64,000 nucleotides of DNA from Changpingibacter yushuensis (GTDB lineage Bacteria > Actinomycetota > Actinomycetes > Actinomycetales > Actinomycetaceae). Shown piece by piece: positions 16,215 through 27,100 of this stretch. The stretch covers positions 2,542,001-2,606,000 of the forward strand of contig NZ_CP059492.1 of assembly GCF_014041995.1 (NCBI RefSeq), given 5' to 3'. The notes under the pieces were generated by a model. That model had not been told where the DNA came from, did not search any database, and saw only the letters and a list, made by a program, of their open reading frames with translations. A program made the translations under genes and the position numbers. The first letter of the stretch is position 1. The number at the start of each line of letters is the position of its first letter.

Positions 16215-16844
16215 ATGTCACAGATGTATCCTGCCGCTCGCGGCACAACATCCTCGCAGAACTACGTTCATTCACAGCGCCCTCTCATCGCAGACGAACA
16301 GCTGAAGGAAGCTACCGGGCGCACGCGGCGGCAATGGTTCAGGGCGCTAGATGAGGCAGGCGCCCAAGAATGGGACCACAAGCGAATCGCCCGTTGGCTG
16401 GGCGGCAAACAGGATGTGGACGCGTGGTGGGCTCAGAGCGTCACAATCGAGTACGAAGATGTGCATGGATCGCGCGCATCCCGTGTTCGCTCCGATGATT
16501 CGTTTGAAGCGAATGTCTCTAAGTCAGTTCGTTGCACGCCGTCACAGATGTGGCCCTACTTGGACGACGACGACGCGCGGCGCTTGTGGTTGGACTGTGA
16601 ATTTGAAGTGCGTGGACGAACATTTGAGAAGTCACTACGTATGGAAGCATCTGATGCTTCCCACATCAACGTGACCTTGCATCCGCTGCCACCCTTACAA
16701 AACGGTGAGCCGCGTACTCGAATCGACGTGGCCCACTCGCGGCTGCCGCAGGCATCTGATCTTCCAGAGACACTAGCTTTTTGGAAAGCTGCTTTGGCTG
16801 CACTCGCGGACCAGTTCTCACAGCCGTCCCCCAATGGAACCTAG
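16215..16844 (+). CDS. DUF4287-like plus SRPBCC domain protein
   Basis: 209 residues. Residues about 30-85 (TGRTRRQWFRALDEAGAQEW...VDAWWAQSVTIEYE) resemble the DUF4287 domain. The rest resembles an AHSA1/START-like SRPBCC pocket domain. This arrangement is found in many actinobacteria without a known function. The Shine-Dalgarno GGAGGGG precedes ATG. It stands alone, convergent with the EEP-family gene. Confidence 0.78.
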   Translation: MSQMYPAARGTTSSQNYVHSQRPLIADEQLKEATGRTRRQWFRALDEAGAQEWDHKRIARWLGGKQDVDAWWAQSVTIEYEDVHGSRASRVRSDDSFEANVSKSVRCTPSQMWPYLDDDDARRLWLDCEFEVRGRTFEKSLRMEASDASHINVTLHPLPPLQNGEPRTRIDVAHSRLPQASDLPETLAFWKAALAALADQFSQPSPNGT

Positions 16845-16874
16845 GGGCAGCAAGCAGACTAGGTGTGTGCCGAT

Positions 16875-17930
16875 TCAGGTTTCGGGGGTCAGCCTCACAA
16901 CTACACCCCGATGATCTGAGCCTCCCAGATCAACGATTGCGGCTTCAGTTCCTTCATATCCTGTGGGAGCCATGACGCGATCGATTGGGGAACCGAGCCA
17001 GCTGGGCAGGTTGGAGGGCCACGTGCCTAGCCCGGCAGATCCTGCCTGAGCGACTGCATCTGTACACGTGGTGGAAAGACCAAGTGCCAACTCGTGGTCA
17101 ACTGTCGAGTTGAAATCGCCCGAGTAGATAGCGTTCGGATAGGCACCGCAAAGGTTGTAGGCGCTTTCAATCTCGATGCGCCATTGTTTGGTGGACAAGG
17201 TGGACGGCGCAACCGAATGGATCGCAATCAGGTCCGGTCCTGAACCATCTGCCGGAACCGCCCGGACAATTGAGCGGTACACCGCATCGCCGGTATCCAC
17301 ATCCGCTTCCACGTACTCCCCCATGGCAGAGGAGACCAGCAGGACGGTCGAATCGTAATCGGCGTCTGTACCTGCAGTACCTGTATCAAACATCTGGAAA
17401 GTGAGCCCTCGATTCGCGAGCTCATCCACAATCTCCACCCCCGATACGGTCGAGGTTTCGGGCAACGTCAAGACATCTATGCCCTCTTCTTCAACCAGGT
17501 CCGCAATGCTGGTGGCTTCCACGAGTCCACCGTGCGTGTTGTACTGCAACACGGTAATTGCGCCATTTCCCGACGACGACGTCGTTATCCCCGGATCGGC
17601 ACTCAACGAACCGGGGTTGGAGATTCCGCGGGAATAGATAGTGACGCCGTGAAGAACGCCAACCACGGCGAGCGCGGCAGAAAGGAAGAATGCGATACGG
17701 CCTCGTCCCAACATGGTGCGGCGAACGGCTCCGATAATGGCGAAAAAGATGGCGCCGCCAAAGAAGCCGAGCATCATCCATCCGCGTAGAGCGATTACCT
17801 GCGTGATCGGGGTTCGTAGCGTCAGGGTTGCCACTTCAGGAACCGCATCCGGTTTCAGAGTTAGGGAAGAAGCGGCAATGAGCGCAATGGCGAAAATGCC
17901 CCACAGGATCTTCATAGGCGTGATGCGCAT
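16875..17930 (-). CDS. Membrane-anchored endonuclease/exonuclease/phosphatase-family protein
   Basis: 351 residues. Three N-terminal hydrophobic segments (about residues 5-25, 45-68 and 80-100) anchor an extracytoplasmic EEP domain. Catalytic landmarks are LQYNTHGG, LPETST (metal-binding Glu), IHSVAPST, YSGDFNST and SDHRGVVV. Actinobacterial relatives with this layout are unassigned phosphodiesterases or phosphatases. Divergent from hrpA. Confidence 0.87.
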   Translation of the reverse strand: MRITPMKILWGIFAIALIAASSLTLKPDAVPEVATLTLRTPITQVIALRGWMMLGFFGGAIFFAIIGAVRRTMLGRGRIAFFLSAALAVVGVLHGVTIYSRGISNPGSLSADPGITTSSSGNGAITVLQYNTHGGLVEATSIADLVEEEGIDVLTLPETSTVSGVEIVDELANRGLTFQMFDTGTAGTDADYDSTVLLVSSAMGEYVEADVDTGDAVYRSIVRAVPADGSGPDLIAIHSVAPSTLSTKQWRIEIESAYNLCGAYPNAIYSGDFNSTVDHELALGLSTTCTDAVAQAGSAGLGTWPSNLPSWLGSPIDRVMAPTGYEGTEAAIVDLGGSDHRGVVVRLTPET

Positions 17931-18077
17931 TATTCCTCCTTCGCAGTTGCCGTAAGGATGAGCTTACGTGGCCCCGCTGGAAGATTGCTCGGATGCACAG
18001 GCTCAACGGCATGCTCACGACGAGACGTAACGTGCTTCATGGTGCGAGGCCGCTCGCCGTGGGAGAATGGAATCCGT

Positions 18078-21000
18078 ATGTCTAGCGACTCTTCTGCCGA
18101 GCGCTCCGCCCGCTCCACTCACAATTCCACTGCACGCAACGGTGATCAGCGCACCAACTCCCGGCGTCGAACGGGTAGGCGCGCCTCGTCCCATACCTCG
18201 GGTTCACAGCAACGCAGCAATCCTCCGCGCCCGTTCTCACCCACGCAACTCGATTCGCGTCGAGCAGCACTTCCGACCATCACGTATCCGGAACAACTTC
18301 CTGTCTCTGCGCGAAGAGAAGAGATCAAGGCCGCTATCCGCGACAATCAGGTGGTGATTGTCGCGGGTGAAACCGGTTCGGGTAAGACCACTCAGCTACC
18401 CAAGATCTGTTTGGAACTTGGACGCGGCATCAAGGGCTTGATTGGCCACACTCAGCCACGCCGGATCGCGGCTCGTTCAGTTGCTGAACGCATCTGCGAC
18501 GAACTCGGTGTGACGCTCGGCGGCGCCATTGGATATCAGGTTCGCTTCACTGAGGAAGTCAGCTCAACCACCTTGGTCAAGCTGATGACGGACGGGATTC
18601 TGCTTGCGGAGATCCAGTCAGATCCCGAACTCCTACGCTATGACACTTTGATCATCGATGAAGCACACGAACGCTCCCTCAACATCGATTTCATTCTGGG
18701 CTACCTCGCACAGTTGCTTCCGCATCGCCCTGACCTGAAGGTGATCATCACCTCGGCAACCATCGATACCGAGCGCTTTGCAGCACATTTTGGGCATCAC
18801 AGCTTTGCCGGGAAAGAGGGTACGTCTGCCCCAATTATCGAAGTCTCAGGGCGAACGTATCCCGTTGAAGTTCGATACCGCCCACTCCTCCCAGACTCGC
18901 CCGCCACTTCGGAAGGCGCATCTGCTTCCAGTGCAGATGACTCGCAGTTCTACCGAGAGATTGATCGCCCAGAGACTCCGGGACGTGCACAAGCCGTAGA
19001 TCAGGTGACGGGTATCGTGGAGGCCTGCAGTGAGCTCATGGTTGAGGGGCCCGGCGACATCTTGGTGTTCTTGTCTGGCGAAGGAGAGATCCGCGATACC
19101 CAGCAGGCCTTCCAAGACGATCTGAAGAATCGATACATCGAACCCGGCGGGCGTTCGAACCTCCCTGGCGCGGTGGAGGTCCTCCCCCTCTTCGCACGAC
19201 TATCGGCGGCTGAGCAGCATCGGATCTTCGAGTCCCATGGGCATCGCAGAATCATTCTGGCCACAAATATCGCCGAAACCTCCCTCACTGTGCCCGGAAT
19301 CAGATATGTGGTGGATCCCGGCACAGCTCGCATCTCCCGCTACTCCAACAAAACCAAGGTGCAGCGCCTACCCATCGAACCCGTATCTCAGGCCAGTGCA
19401 AATCAGCGGGCGGGCCGTTGCGGACGCGTAGCCGATGGCATTTGCATTCGCTTGTACTCCGAAGCGGACTTCGCGCACCGCGAAGAGTTCACGCAACCCG
19501 AGATTCAGCGTACTTCACTCGCATCCGTTATCTTGCAGATGGTCTCGCTTGGGCTCGGCACCGTCTCAGATTTCCCCTTCATTGACCCTCCGGACGAACG
19601 ATCCGTTCGCGCAGGAACTCAGCTTCTAGAAGAGATCGGCGCATTGGACACTCGCCCTGTGCGCGGTATTCCGACCGGTCCCAGACTCACGAAGATCGGC
19701 TGGCAGCTTTCCCGCCTTCCAATTGATCCTCGGCTTGGCCGCATGCTTATCGAAGCGGAGAAGAACGGCTGCGCCAGCGAAGTGCTCGTGCTGGTGGCGG
19801 CGCTCTCAGTGCAGGATGTACGCGAGCGCCCGGTAGAGAAGCGCCCGCAGGCCGATCAACTCCACGCCCGCTTCACGGCACGCAGTTCGGACTTCTTGGC
19901 CTACTTGACCCTGTGGCGCTATCTGCACACGCAGCAGCGCGAACTTTCCGGTGGCGCATTCCGCCGCATGTGCCGGTCCGAGTTCCTCAACTATCTGCGA
20001 TACCGCGAATGGACTGACGTCGTTTCACAGCTTCAGCAGATGGCGCGCCCACTTGGATTGTCAATCCGTCCTCTTGCACTTCCCTCGCCGACCCTGATTG
20101 ATGCGGCGGCTGCAGAAGGCGCTCCCATGCTGGGCGGCTCCGCAAACTCAGGTGCTGTGGCTCAGGCCTGCCGTGAGCTCGGGAGGTCTTCAGACACTCC
20201 CGAAGCGGGTGCCATCCACAGATCAATGCTCGTCGGCCTTCTGTCCAACTTGGGTAACTACTCTGAGAAGACTCGCGACTATGAGGGTGCGCGTAATACC
20301 CACTTTGTGGTGTGGCCAGGATCTGGATTACATCGCCGCACTCCGGCGTGGGTCATGGCAGCCGAGCTCGTAGAGACCTCGCGGCTCTTCGCGCGCACAG
20401 TGGCAGAGATTCAGCCTCAGTGGATAGAACCGTTGGCCAAGCATCTGGTCAAGCGTTCCTACTCGGAACCCATCTGGAGTTCGCGCAATGGTGCCGCGAT
20501 GTGCAAAGAACGCGTGACTCTCTACGGAATGACGCTAATTGCTGACCGCCAGATCCTATTGAGTTCGGTTGGAACGGATAGCTCCCGCGACTTGGCGCGT
20601 GAGCTATTCATCCGGCACGGATTAGTCGAAGGAGACTGGCGGACTCACCACACGTTCCTCGCCGCCAACAAAGCTGCAATCGAGGAAGCACAGGAGACCG
20701 AAAGCAAACTCCGGCGCCGCGGAGTTGTGGCCGATGAGGATTCGCTCGCCGCATTCTATGAGGAGCGCGTACCCACCAACGTGGTCTCAGGGCGCCACTT
20801 CGATTCATGGTGGAAGAAAGAGAAGGCTACTAATCCCCAGTTGCTGGACTTCACCCAAGAGTTCCTTCTAGGCGGGCAAGCCGCAGCTGAGGGTGACTAC
20901 CCGTCGGAGTGGATTCAAGGAGACCTCACCTTCCCCGTGGCATACAGCTTCAATCCCGGCTCCTATAGCGATGGCATGACCGTGACGATTCCCGTGACGC

Positions 21001-22505
21001 TTCTGCCACAAGTGCGGCCTTCAGGATTCGATTGGCTTGTGCCAGGCATGCGAGAGGAGCTCGTCACAGCTACGATTCGCGCGCTACCCAAACGGATTCG
21101 ACGCCAGCTTGTTCCCGCACCGGATGTGGCGCGCGCCCTCCTTCCATCACTGCCCGATTGGAACAGTGTTGCTCACGGAGACCCCGAAGCGCCTTCTTTC
21201 CAAGAGGCATTCACTGCAGCCGTGCGCCAGCTTCGAGACATTGAGATCGACGATGCCGCGTGGCAAGAAACCGAACTTCCCGCACATCTCAAGGTGCGTT
21301 TTGTGATCCGCAGCGAGCGCGGAGCGGTACTTGACGAAGGAGAGAGCTTAGAACGGCTCCAACTTAGCCTCGCACCGCGAGCCAAATCCGCGGTGGAGAA
21401 CGTGGTGAAGGGTGCTGTTGCCATGGCGTTAGATGAGGCACGGCGTGGACTCCTTTCGGCTGAAGATGCCAAGAAGGCCGCGGAACGCGAAGCGAGTTCT
21501 GCAGCGACAAAAGCGAGGGACGAGGGGGCTGCCCGCGCAGCTATTCGAGCCGCGCTTGCAGCTGATTCTTCTTCAGCAGCTACCGAGACACCGCTAACGC
21601 ATTGGCCAGCTGTGGAAGGGGGAATCATCCCAGCTTCTGTGGAAACCACCGGTCCACACGGAATGGTTGTCCGTGGCTACCCGGCACTCGTTCTCGCTCA
21701 GAAACGGCCAGCCACCGGTCCCGCTCCCGTATTGTTCTCAGTTCTGGCGGAACCCGCTGAGCAAGTCCGCGATCACCGCCTCGGCGTTATTCACCTAGCT
21801 GCCTCTGTAGTACAGATGCAGGAAGCCCGCGTCACGTCCCGTTGGTCAGGGAACCAAGCACTGGCTCTGGCAGGATCTCCCTATCCCACCACTTCGGCAT
21901 TGGTGGCAGACATACAACTGGCGGCCGCCCGCAACCTCGTTGACCAATGGTGCAACCAGAATGGTGTTACAGCCGGAGAGGTGCGCTCCCACGCGCAGTT
22001 CGATCAGATCCTCGAGTGGATTCGAGAACGCCATGAGGATGAAGTGTTCCGACTCGCACAGCTCTGCGCCCAGATCTGCACCGAGTGGGCTTCGACCACA
22101 CAAGCTGTCAAAGCCAACACATCCATTGCTTTGCTCGGAACAGTGACGGACATCCGGGACCAAGTCTCAGCTCTAGTTCCACCTGGATTCCTCCACACAG
22201 TGCCTCAATCCCAACTCGCTCATCTGGTGCGCTACCTCAAGGCAGCAAACCTTCGCCTTGAGAAGGCAAGCAGTAACCCTGCTGCTGATGACGCACTGGC
22301 ATGGCAGGTTGCCGACGTCGTCGAAAAAATAGAACAAGCAAAAAAGCGGGCAACCGAACACACATACGATCCACACATTGCCGCCAGACTGGAAGAAGCG
22401 CGCTGGATGGTGGAAGAGCTAAGAGTCTCCCTATTTGCGCAGCAACTGGGAACTCAAGGCAAAGTCAGCGCCAAGAGGATTGAGAAGCTCATCGCGGGGA
22501 TCTGA
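18078..22505 (+). CDS. hrpA: ATP-dependent RNA helicase HrpA (DEAH box)
   Basis: About 1475 residues. A basic, Ser/Arg-rich tail of about 80 residues precedes the helicase core: Walker A GETGSGKTT at residues 97-105, DEAH near residue 193, SATIDTERF, TNIAETSLTVPGIRYVVD, and motif VI QRAGRCGR. The winged-helix, OB-fold and long C-terminal HrpA-specific domains follow. E. coli HrpA, about 1300 residues, rescues stalled or collided ribosomes; the same role is likely here. ATG 18078 (GGGAGA upstream) is preferred to a GTG 40 codons earlier, which would add an unconserved, Arg/Cys-rich extension. Confidence 0.94.
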   Translation: MSSDSSAERSARSTHNSTARNGDQRTNSRRRTGRRASSHTSGSQQRSNPPRPFSPTQLDSRRAALPTITYPEQLPVSARREEIKAAIRDNQVVIVAGETGSGKTTQLPKICLELGRGIKGLIGHTQPRRIAARSVAERICDELGVTLGGAIGYQVRFTEEVSSTTLVKLMTDGILLAEIQSDPELLRYDTLIIDEAHERSLNIDFILGYLAQLLPHRPDLKVIITSATIDTERFAAHFGHHSFAGKEGTSAPIIEVSGRTYPVEVRYRPLLPDSPATSEGASASSADDSQFYREIDRPETPGRAQAVDQVTGIVEACSELMVEGPGDILVFLSGEGEIRDTQQAFQDDLKNRYIEPGGRSNLPGAVEVLPLFARLSAAEQHRIFESHGHRRIILATNIAETSLTVPGIRYVVDPGTARISRYSNKTKVQRLPIEPVSQASANQRAGRCGRVADGICIRLYSEADFAHREEFTQPEIQRTSLASVILQMVSLGLGTVSDFPFIDPPDERSVRAGTQLLEEIGALDTRPVRGIPTGPRLTKIGWQLSRLPIDPRLGRMLIEAEKNGCASEVLVLVAALSVQDVRERPVEKRPQADQLHARFTARSSDFLAYLTLWRYLHTQQRELSGGAFRRMCRSEFLNYLRYREWTDVVSQLQQMARPLGLSIRPLALPSPTLIDAAAAEGAPMLGGSANSGAVAQACRELGRSSDTPEAGAIHRSMLVGLLSNLGNYSEKTRDYEGARNTHFVVWPGSGLHRRTPAWVMAAELVETSRLFARTVAEIQPQWIEPLAKHLVKRSYSEPIWSSRNGAAMCKERVTLYGMTLIADRQILLSSVGTDSSRDLARELFIRHGLVEGDWRTHHTFLAANKAAIEEAQETESKLRRRGVVADEDSLAAFYEERVPTNVVSGRHFDSWWKKEKATNPQLLDFTQEFLLGGQAAAEGDYPSEWIQGDLTFPVAYSFNPGSYSDGMTVTIPVTLLPQVRPSGFDWLVPGMREELVTATIRALPKRIRRQLVPAPDVARALLPSLPDWNSVAHGDPEAPSFQEAFTAAVRQLRDIEIDDAAWQETELPAHLKVRFVIRSERGAVLDEGESLERLQLSLAPRAKSAVENVVKGAVAMALDEARRGLLSAEDAKKAAEREASSAATKARDEGAARAAIRAALAADSSSAATETPLTHWPAVEGGIIPASVETTGPHGMVVRGYPALVLAQKRPATGPAPVLFSVLAEPAEQVRDHRLGVIHLAASVVQMQEARVTSRWSGNQALALAGSPYPTTSALVADIQLAAARNLVDQWCNQNGVTAGEVRSHAQFDQILEWIRERHEDEVFRLAQLCAQICTEWASTTQAVKANTSIALLGTVTDIRDQVSALVPPGFLHTVPQSQLAHLVRYLKAANLRLEKASSNPAADDALAWQVADVVEKIEQAKKRATEHTYDPHIAARLEEARWMVEELRVSLFAQQLGTQGKVSAKRIEKLIAGI

Positions 22506-22590
22506 TTCGCGAGCGCGAAGGGAAGCTTGAGGAGGCAGACACGCTGGCGCAGCGCACCGCGATTCGCGAGTGCGAACCTCGCTGCGAGGG

Positions 22591-23853
22591 TCAGCGCCCT
22601 ACCGGCGCTCCGAACAGCATCGCCTTGGCGTGATCGGGAGTGAAGAGTAATCCGTTCTTGACCACGGCCACGATTGCTGTGAGATCCGTATATGCATCGG
22701 CATCGAAGGGGTCGCGGGAGAAGATCACAGCGTTAGCTGGGGCGCCTTCCTCAAGCGTTCCAGTTGGCGCACATTCGCCGGTCAGCAGCTTCGCGCCCAC
22801 CACAGTGGCAGAGCGCAGCACCTCACGCGCGCTCAAGCCGGCATCGTGCAATGCGCGGAACTCCCGAAGCTGCGCGCCAGCCGGATCATCGCTCACGTAG
22901 TCAGACCCGAGCGCTACCTCCACACCCGCCGCACGGGCGAGGCGGATCGAAGCAGGGTGGACAGCGATAATGTCGGCGAGCCGCGCTTTCCATGATCCCT
23001 GAAGCTCGCCTAACTCAAGGCGTTCGAGAAGGCCGTGGTAGAGGTCCACTGTGGGAACGTACGTCACACCAGCAGCGGCCATCATAACCGCCTGGGAATG
23101 CGTGAGGTAGACGCCGTGTTCGATTGAGTGGACGCCACTTTGAATCGCCCACGTGATGGCATCGCCGCCGAGCGCATGAACCATAACCCGTGCATCTGCG
23201 GCCTCCGCAAGGCCAACCGCGATTCGGAAGTCCTCGCGCGAAAAAAGAGACCCATAGGGGCTACCGACTGGGTTATCCAGTCCCTTGGTGGCAACGATCT
23301 TGACCCACGAAGCTCCATTGGCAAGAGCCCGCCCAACAGCGATCGGAAGGCTGCCTACCTCATCCACCACGTCCTTGGTGATGATGGATAACGACCCAGA
23401 AATGAACGGGCCGCTCACTTCTCCCGAGGCCACTTTGCCAATCCATTCTGGGCAAAGGCCACCCGCGTCGCGCACACCTGTAAAGCCCGCCGCGAGTACT
23501 GTCTCGAAGTTCCGCGAGACGAGTTCATCGCGTTCTTCAAGCGAGCATGAGGAACGCCCGCCAGCAACCCTGTCAGTCCGCGAGAGGTGAATGTGGGCAT
23601 CCACAAAACCGGGAACAACCCATAGCCCTTCGCCGCCGATGAATCGTTGCGAGGAATCGCTTTCGCTCATCAGACTGGACGGTGGCGCACTGGAAGGTTC
23701 GGCATTGGAAAGCTCGGCACTGGAGAGCCCGGTTTCGCTGCCGTGGTGGAAGCTACCAGCGGCCCACGAAAGACATGAAGAATCCTCAAACCGGAAGTCA
23801 GAATTCAGAACGCGGGCACCTTGAATGCCAACCTGCTCTGGGTGAGTCTCCAT
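22591..23853 (-). CDS. Metal-dependent amidohydrolase (imidazolonepropionase/Xaa-dipeptidase-like), copy A
   Basis: 420 residues from ATG 23853, chosen because AAGGGGA lies just upstream; a longer frame reaches 23952 without support. Amidohydrolase-superfamily landmarks are VDAHIHLS (HxH), a Lys in WVKIVATKG, VMVHALGG, SIEHGVYL and ALGSDYVSDD (catalytic Asp). The protein is clearly paralogous to the 37.5-kb gene, which sits in a peptide-transporter operon. Members hydrolyse dipeptides or cyclic amides. Residues about 45-70 form a low-complexity Ser/Glu-rich insert (SSAELSNAEPSSAPPSS) missing in copy B. Monocistronic between two helicase genes. Confidence 0.88.
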   Translation of the reverse strand: METHPEQVGIQGARVLNSDFRFEDSSCLSWAAGSFHHGSETGLSSAELSNAEPSSAPPSSLMSESDSSQRFIGGEGLWVVPGFVDAHIHLSRTDRVAGGRSSCSLEERDELVSRNFETVLAAGFTGVRDAGGLCPEWIGKVASGEVSGPFISGSLSIITKDVVDEVGSLPIAVGRALANGASWVKIVATKGLDNPVGSPYGSLFSREDFRIAVGLAEAADARVMVHALGGDAITWAIQSGVHSIEHGVYLTHSQAVMMAAAGVTYVPTVDLYHGLLERLELGELQGSWKARLADIIAVHPASIRLARAAGVEVALGSDYVSDDPAGAQLREFRALHDAGLSAREVLRSATVVGAKLLTGECAPTGTLEEGAPANAVIFSRDPFDADAYTDLTAIVAVVKNGLLFTPDHAKAMLFGAPVGR

Positions 23854-24103
23854 GGCTGTCCCCTTCTGCATCCGTTGGACGGTGCGCCGATGTGTAGCGC
23901 AACCAGTCAACAGAATGGGTAGATGTACTGTTTGAACCTTATCTACATGCAAACCTGCGATGCTGTAATGCTCGTTACTCTGCAGACGTGAGGCCGATCA
24001 ACTTTTGATCGACGGTCAGTCCGGCAGTACGCACTGTCAGCGGCCGGTTTGATGAAGCGTTGGCGCCACATCATCTGTCTGTGACGTTGACTAGACTGAT
24101 GGA

Positions 24104-27100
24104 ATGGCAGATGGGGACGGGAGTCATCAAGCGCGCCGCTCGGCTGAAACACCTAGCGCGGCGGCCCGTCGCGGCACATCAGAATCACTAGGTGCGGCCT
24201 CTCCACACGAAGCATCACGGGATGATTCGCCGGATTGCTCAGCGCTGCTCCAATTCTCACCCCTAGTGCGGCGTTGGTTCCTCGAACAGTTCAATGCTCC
24301 AACACTCGCCCAAGAACAAGCGTGGGATGCGATTTCTCAGGAGCAGAACTCGTTAGTCATTGCGCCAACTGGCTCTGGAAAAACCTTGGCCGCCTTTCTT
24401 TGGGCTATTGACCAGTTGGTCCGATCGCGCACGGCTTCCGATGCCATAGGCACGATGAAGAACCTACTGCCTTCACCACATGCATCACCCGTTGGCCTTG
24501 CCCCCGCAAACATCGAAGCCACCCAAGTCCTCTATATCTCACCTCTTAAGGCGTTGGGCGTGGATGTGCACAAGAACCTTCAAGTTCCCTTGGCTGGGAT
24601 CAAAGGCGAGTACCGCGCTCTGGGCCTTGTGGAACCACAGATCTCAGTGGGCGTGCGCTCAGGCGATACCAGCGCATATGAGCGCCGCAAGCTCCGCAAG
24701 CACCCGCCGGACATCCTCATCACTACACCAGAATCCTTGTATCTCATGCTGACTTCTGGAGCTGCCGAAACTCTCACTGCAGTCCGCACCGTTATCGTGG
24801 ATGAAGTCCACGCCCTCGCGGCCACGAAACGCGGTGCGCATCTGGCAGTCTCATTGGAGCGGCTCGATGATCTGGTTCTTGCCACCAGCGGGTCCAAACC
24901 TGTCACCCGAATCGGCCTGTCAGCCACAGTCAAGCCCGCGAGCGAAGTTGCCCGCTTTCTTGGTGGCAGCCACGCAGTGCACATCATCGAACCTCCTGCG
25001 AACAAAGGCATTGACGTTCGAGTGGCAGTCCCTTTCAAGGATATGTCCCATCCAGAAGTGGAGAACCTCGCACTCGGAGTGGGTGCCGCAGGCGAAGCCA
25101 ACCCAACAGATGATCACCGCATCGGTTCCACTTGGCCAGCCATAGAACATGCTATTTACGAACGCGTGATGCAAGCCCCCTCCACCATCATCTTCGCTAA
25201 CTACCGCGGCCAGACGGAACGATTGACCGCAGCGCTCAATGACATACACGCGGCCGGTGGCGGCACAGGAGAAATCGCGCGAGCACATCACGGATCCGTC
25301 TCAAAAGAGGTCCGCCTAGAAGTCGAACAGGCCCTGAAGGCAGGTGAGCTGAGATGCGTGGTGGCTACCGCCAGCCTTGAGCTAGGTATCGATATGGGAG
25401 CGGTGAAGCAGGTCATTCAAGTGGACTCGCCGCCCTCCGTCGCGGCTGGATTACAGCGGATCGGGCGTGCTGGCCACAGGGTTGGTGAGGTATCAAGAGC
25501 CTTCTTCTACCCTGTTCACAGATCGCACCTTCCTGAAATAGCTACGCTCGTTCAGCGAATCGAATCAAAGAGCATTGAAAGCACTTCAGTGATCGCGAAC
25601 CCGCTGGACATTCTGGCTCAGCAGACTGTAGCTGCCGTGTCCCAGAAGGCTCTGAACGCGCAGGCGTGGTTTGACACCGTGCGCAGGTCAGCTCCGTTCG
25701 CTACCCTTAACCGAGCTGATTTCGATTCGGTGCTGGACCTCCTTTCGGGCAAGTACCCCTCCACCGAGTTCTCCGAAATGCGCCCCCGCATCTCATGGAA
25801 CCGTGAAACAGGAGTCCTCACAGCGCGGCCTGGCGCTCGCCAGCTGGCAATCATGAACGGCGGTACCATCCCTGATCGCGGACTCTATCGCGTGGAGATC
25901 GCGCGTGAAAGCGAAAGTGTGCCTACCACAGAAAGCTTGCCCGCCCGTCTGGGAACGTCACCGAAGATTGGAGAACTCGATGAGGAGATGGTCTTCGAAT
26001 CTCGTGTTGGTGATGTCATCGTATTGGGCACATCAAGCTGGAGGATCCGTGAGATCACCCCGGATCGCGTAAAGGTTGTTCCAGCACCGGGTCAACGCGG
26101 GCGCGTGCCCTTCTGGCACGGGGAAGGGCTTGGCCGGCCAGCGGAGTTGGGATGGGCTATCGGCGCTACCGTTCGGGAATGCCTCACCCAAACACGGCAG
26201 AACGATTCCATACCTAAGCAGATACTTCCCGGCCTCGACCCCAACGCTGCAGCAAATACCCTTGCCTACCTTGCGGAAGCCCAAGAAACAGCTGGGGCTG
26301 TGCCAACCGATCGCGACTTCGTGGTCGAAAAGACAAGAGACGAGTTGGGCGATTACCAAATCCTTCTCCAAACGCCTCTAGGGAAGGCCGTTCACTCCCC
26401 GTGGGCGCTCGCCGTGGGTGCGCGGCTGCGAGAGCGCTTCGGATCTTCGTTTCAGATCATGTCAAGCAACGATGGAATCGTCATTCGCTTCGCCGACGTC
26501 GAAGGCGAACCCCCTGGAGCTGAACTCTTCGTTTTTGACCCGGCTGAGATGGCCGAAATCGTACAGCAAGAAGTGAGCGGCTCCGCGCTATTTGCTGCAC
26601 GCTTCCGGGAATGCGCCGGGCGTGCCTTGCTTCTGGGAGGAGGCTCCCCGCACAAACGGGCACCTCTGTGGCAGCAACGGCACCGGGCGGCTCGTCTTCT
26701 CGAAGTGGCGGCCACATACACAGACTTCCCGATCGTGAAGGAGGCCGCCCGCGAATGCCTTCATGATGTCTACGATCTCCCCACCCTCATCGATACCTGC
26801 CAACGCATCACGTTTCAGCAGATTCGCCTTCATGAAGTCACCACGGCATCTCCTTCCACCTATGCGAGATCCATGCTGTTTGAATCTGTGGGAGAGTTCA
26901 TCTATCAAGGAGATACACCCGCAGCAGAACGGAAGCTGGCAGCTCTCAGCTTCGATACCGAACTGATGGAGCAATTGCTCGGTACAGCTGGAATCCAAGA
27001 TGTATTCGATCCAGACGTCATCCGCGAGGTGGAGGCCGAACTTCAACACACTGCAACCACGCGCCAGGTTCACGGCTCCGAAGGCGTAGCTGACCTCCTT

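Noticed and set aside
17958-18077. 40-residue N-terminal extension of HrpA from GTG 17958
   Set aside because: Arg/Cys-rich, unconserved and lying in the divergent promoter region; ATG 18078 has a better upstream signal.
22504-22578. 16-base direct repeat GATTCGCGAG-GCGAA after hrpA
   Set aside because: Only one pair, 57 bp apart and one mismatch, in a short convergent gap; chance or terminator structure explains it.
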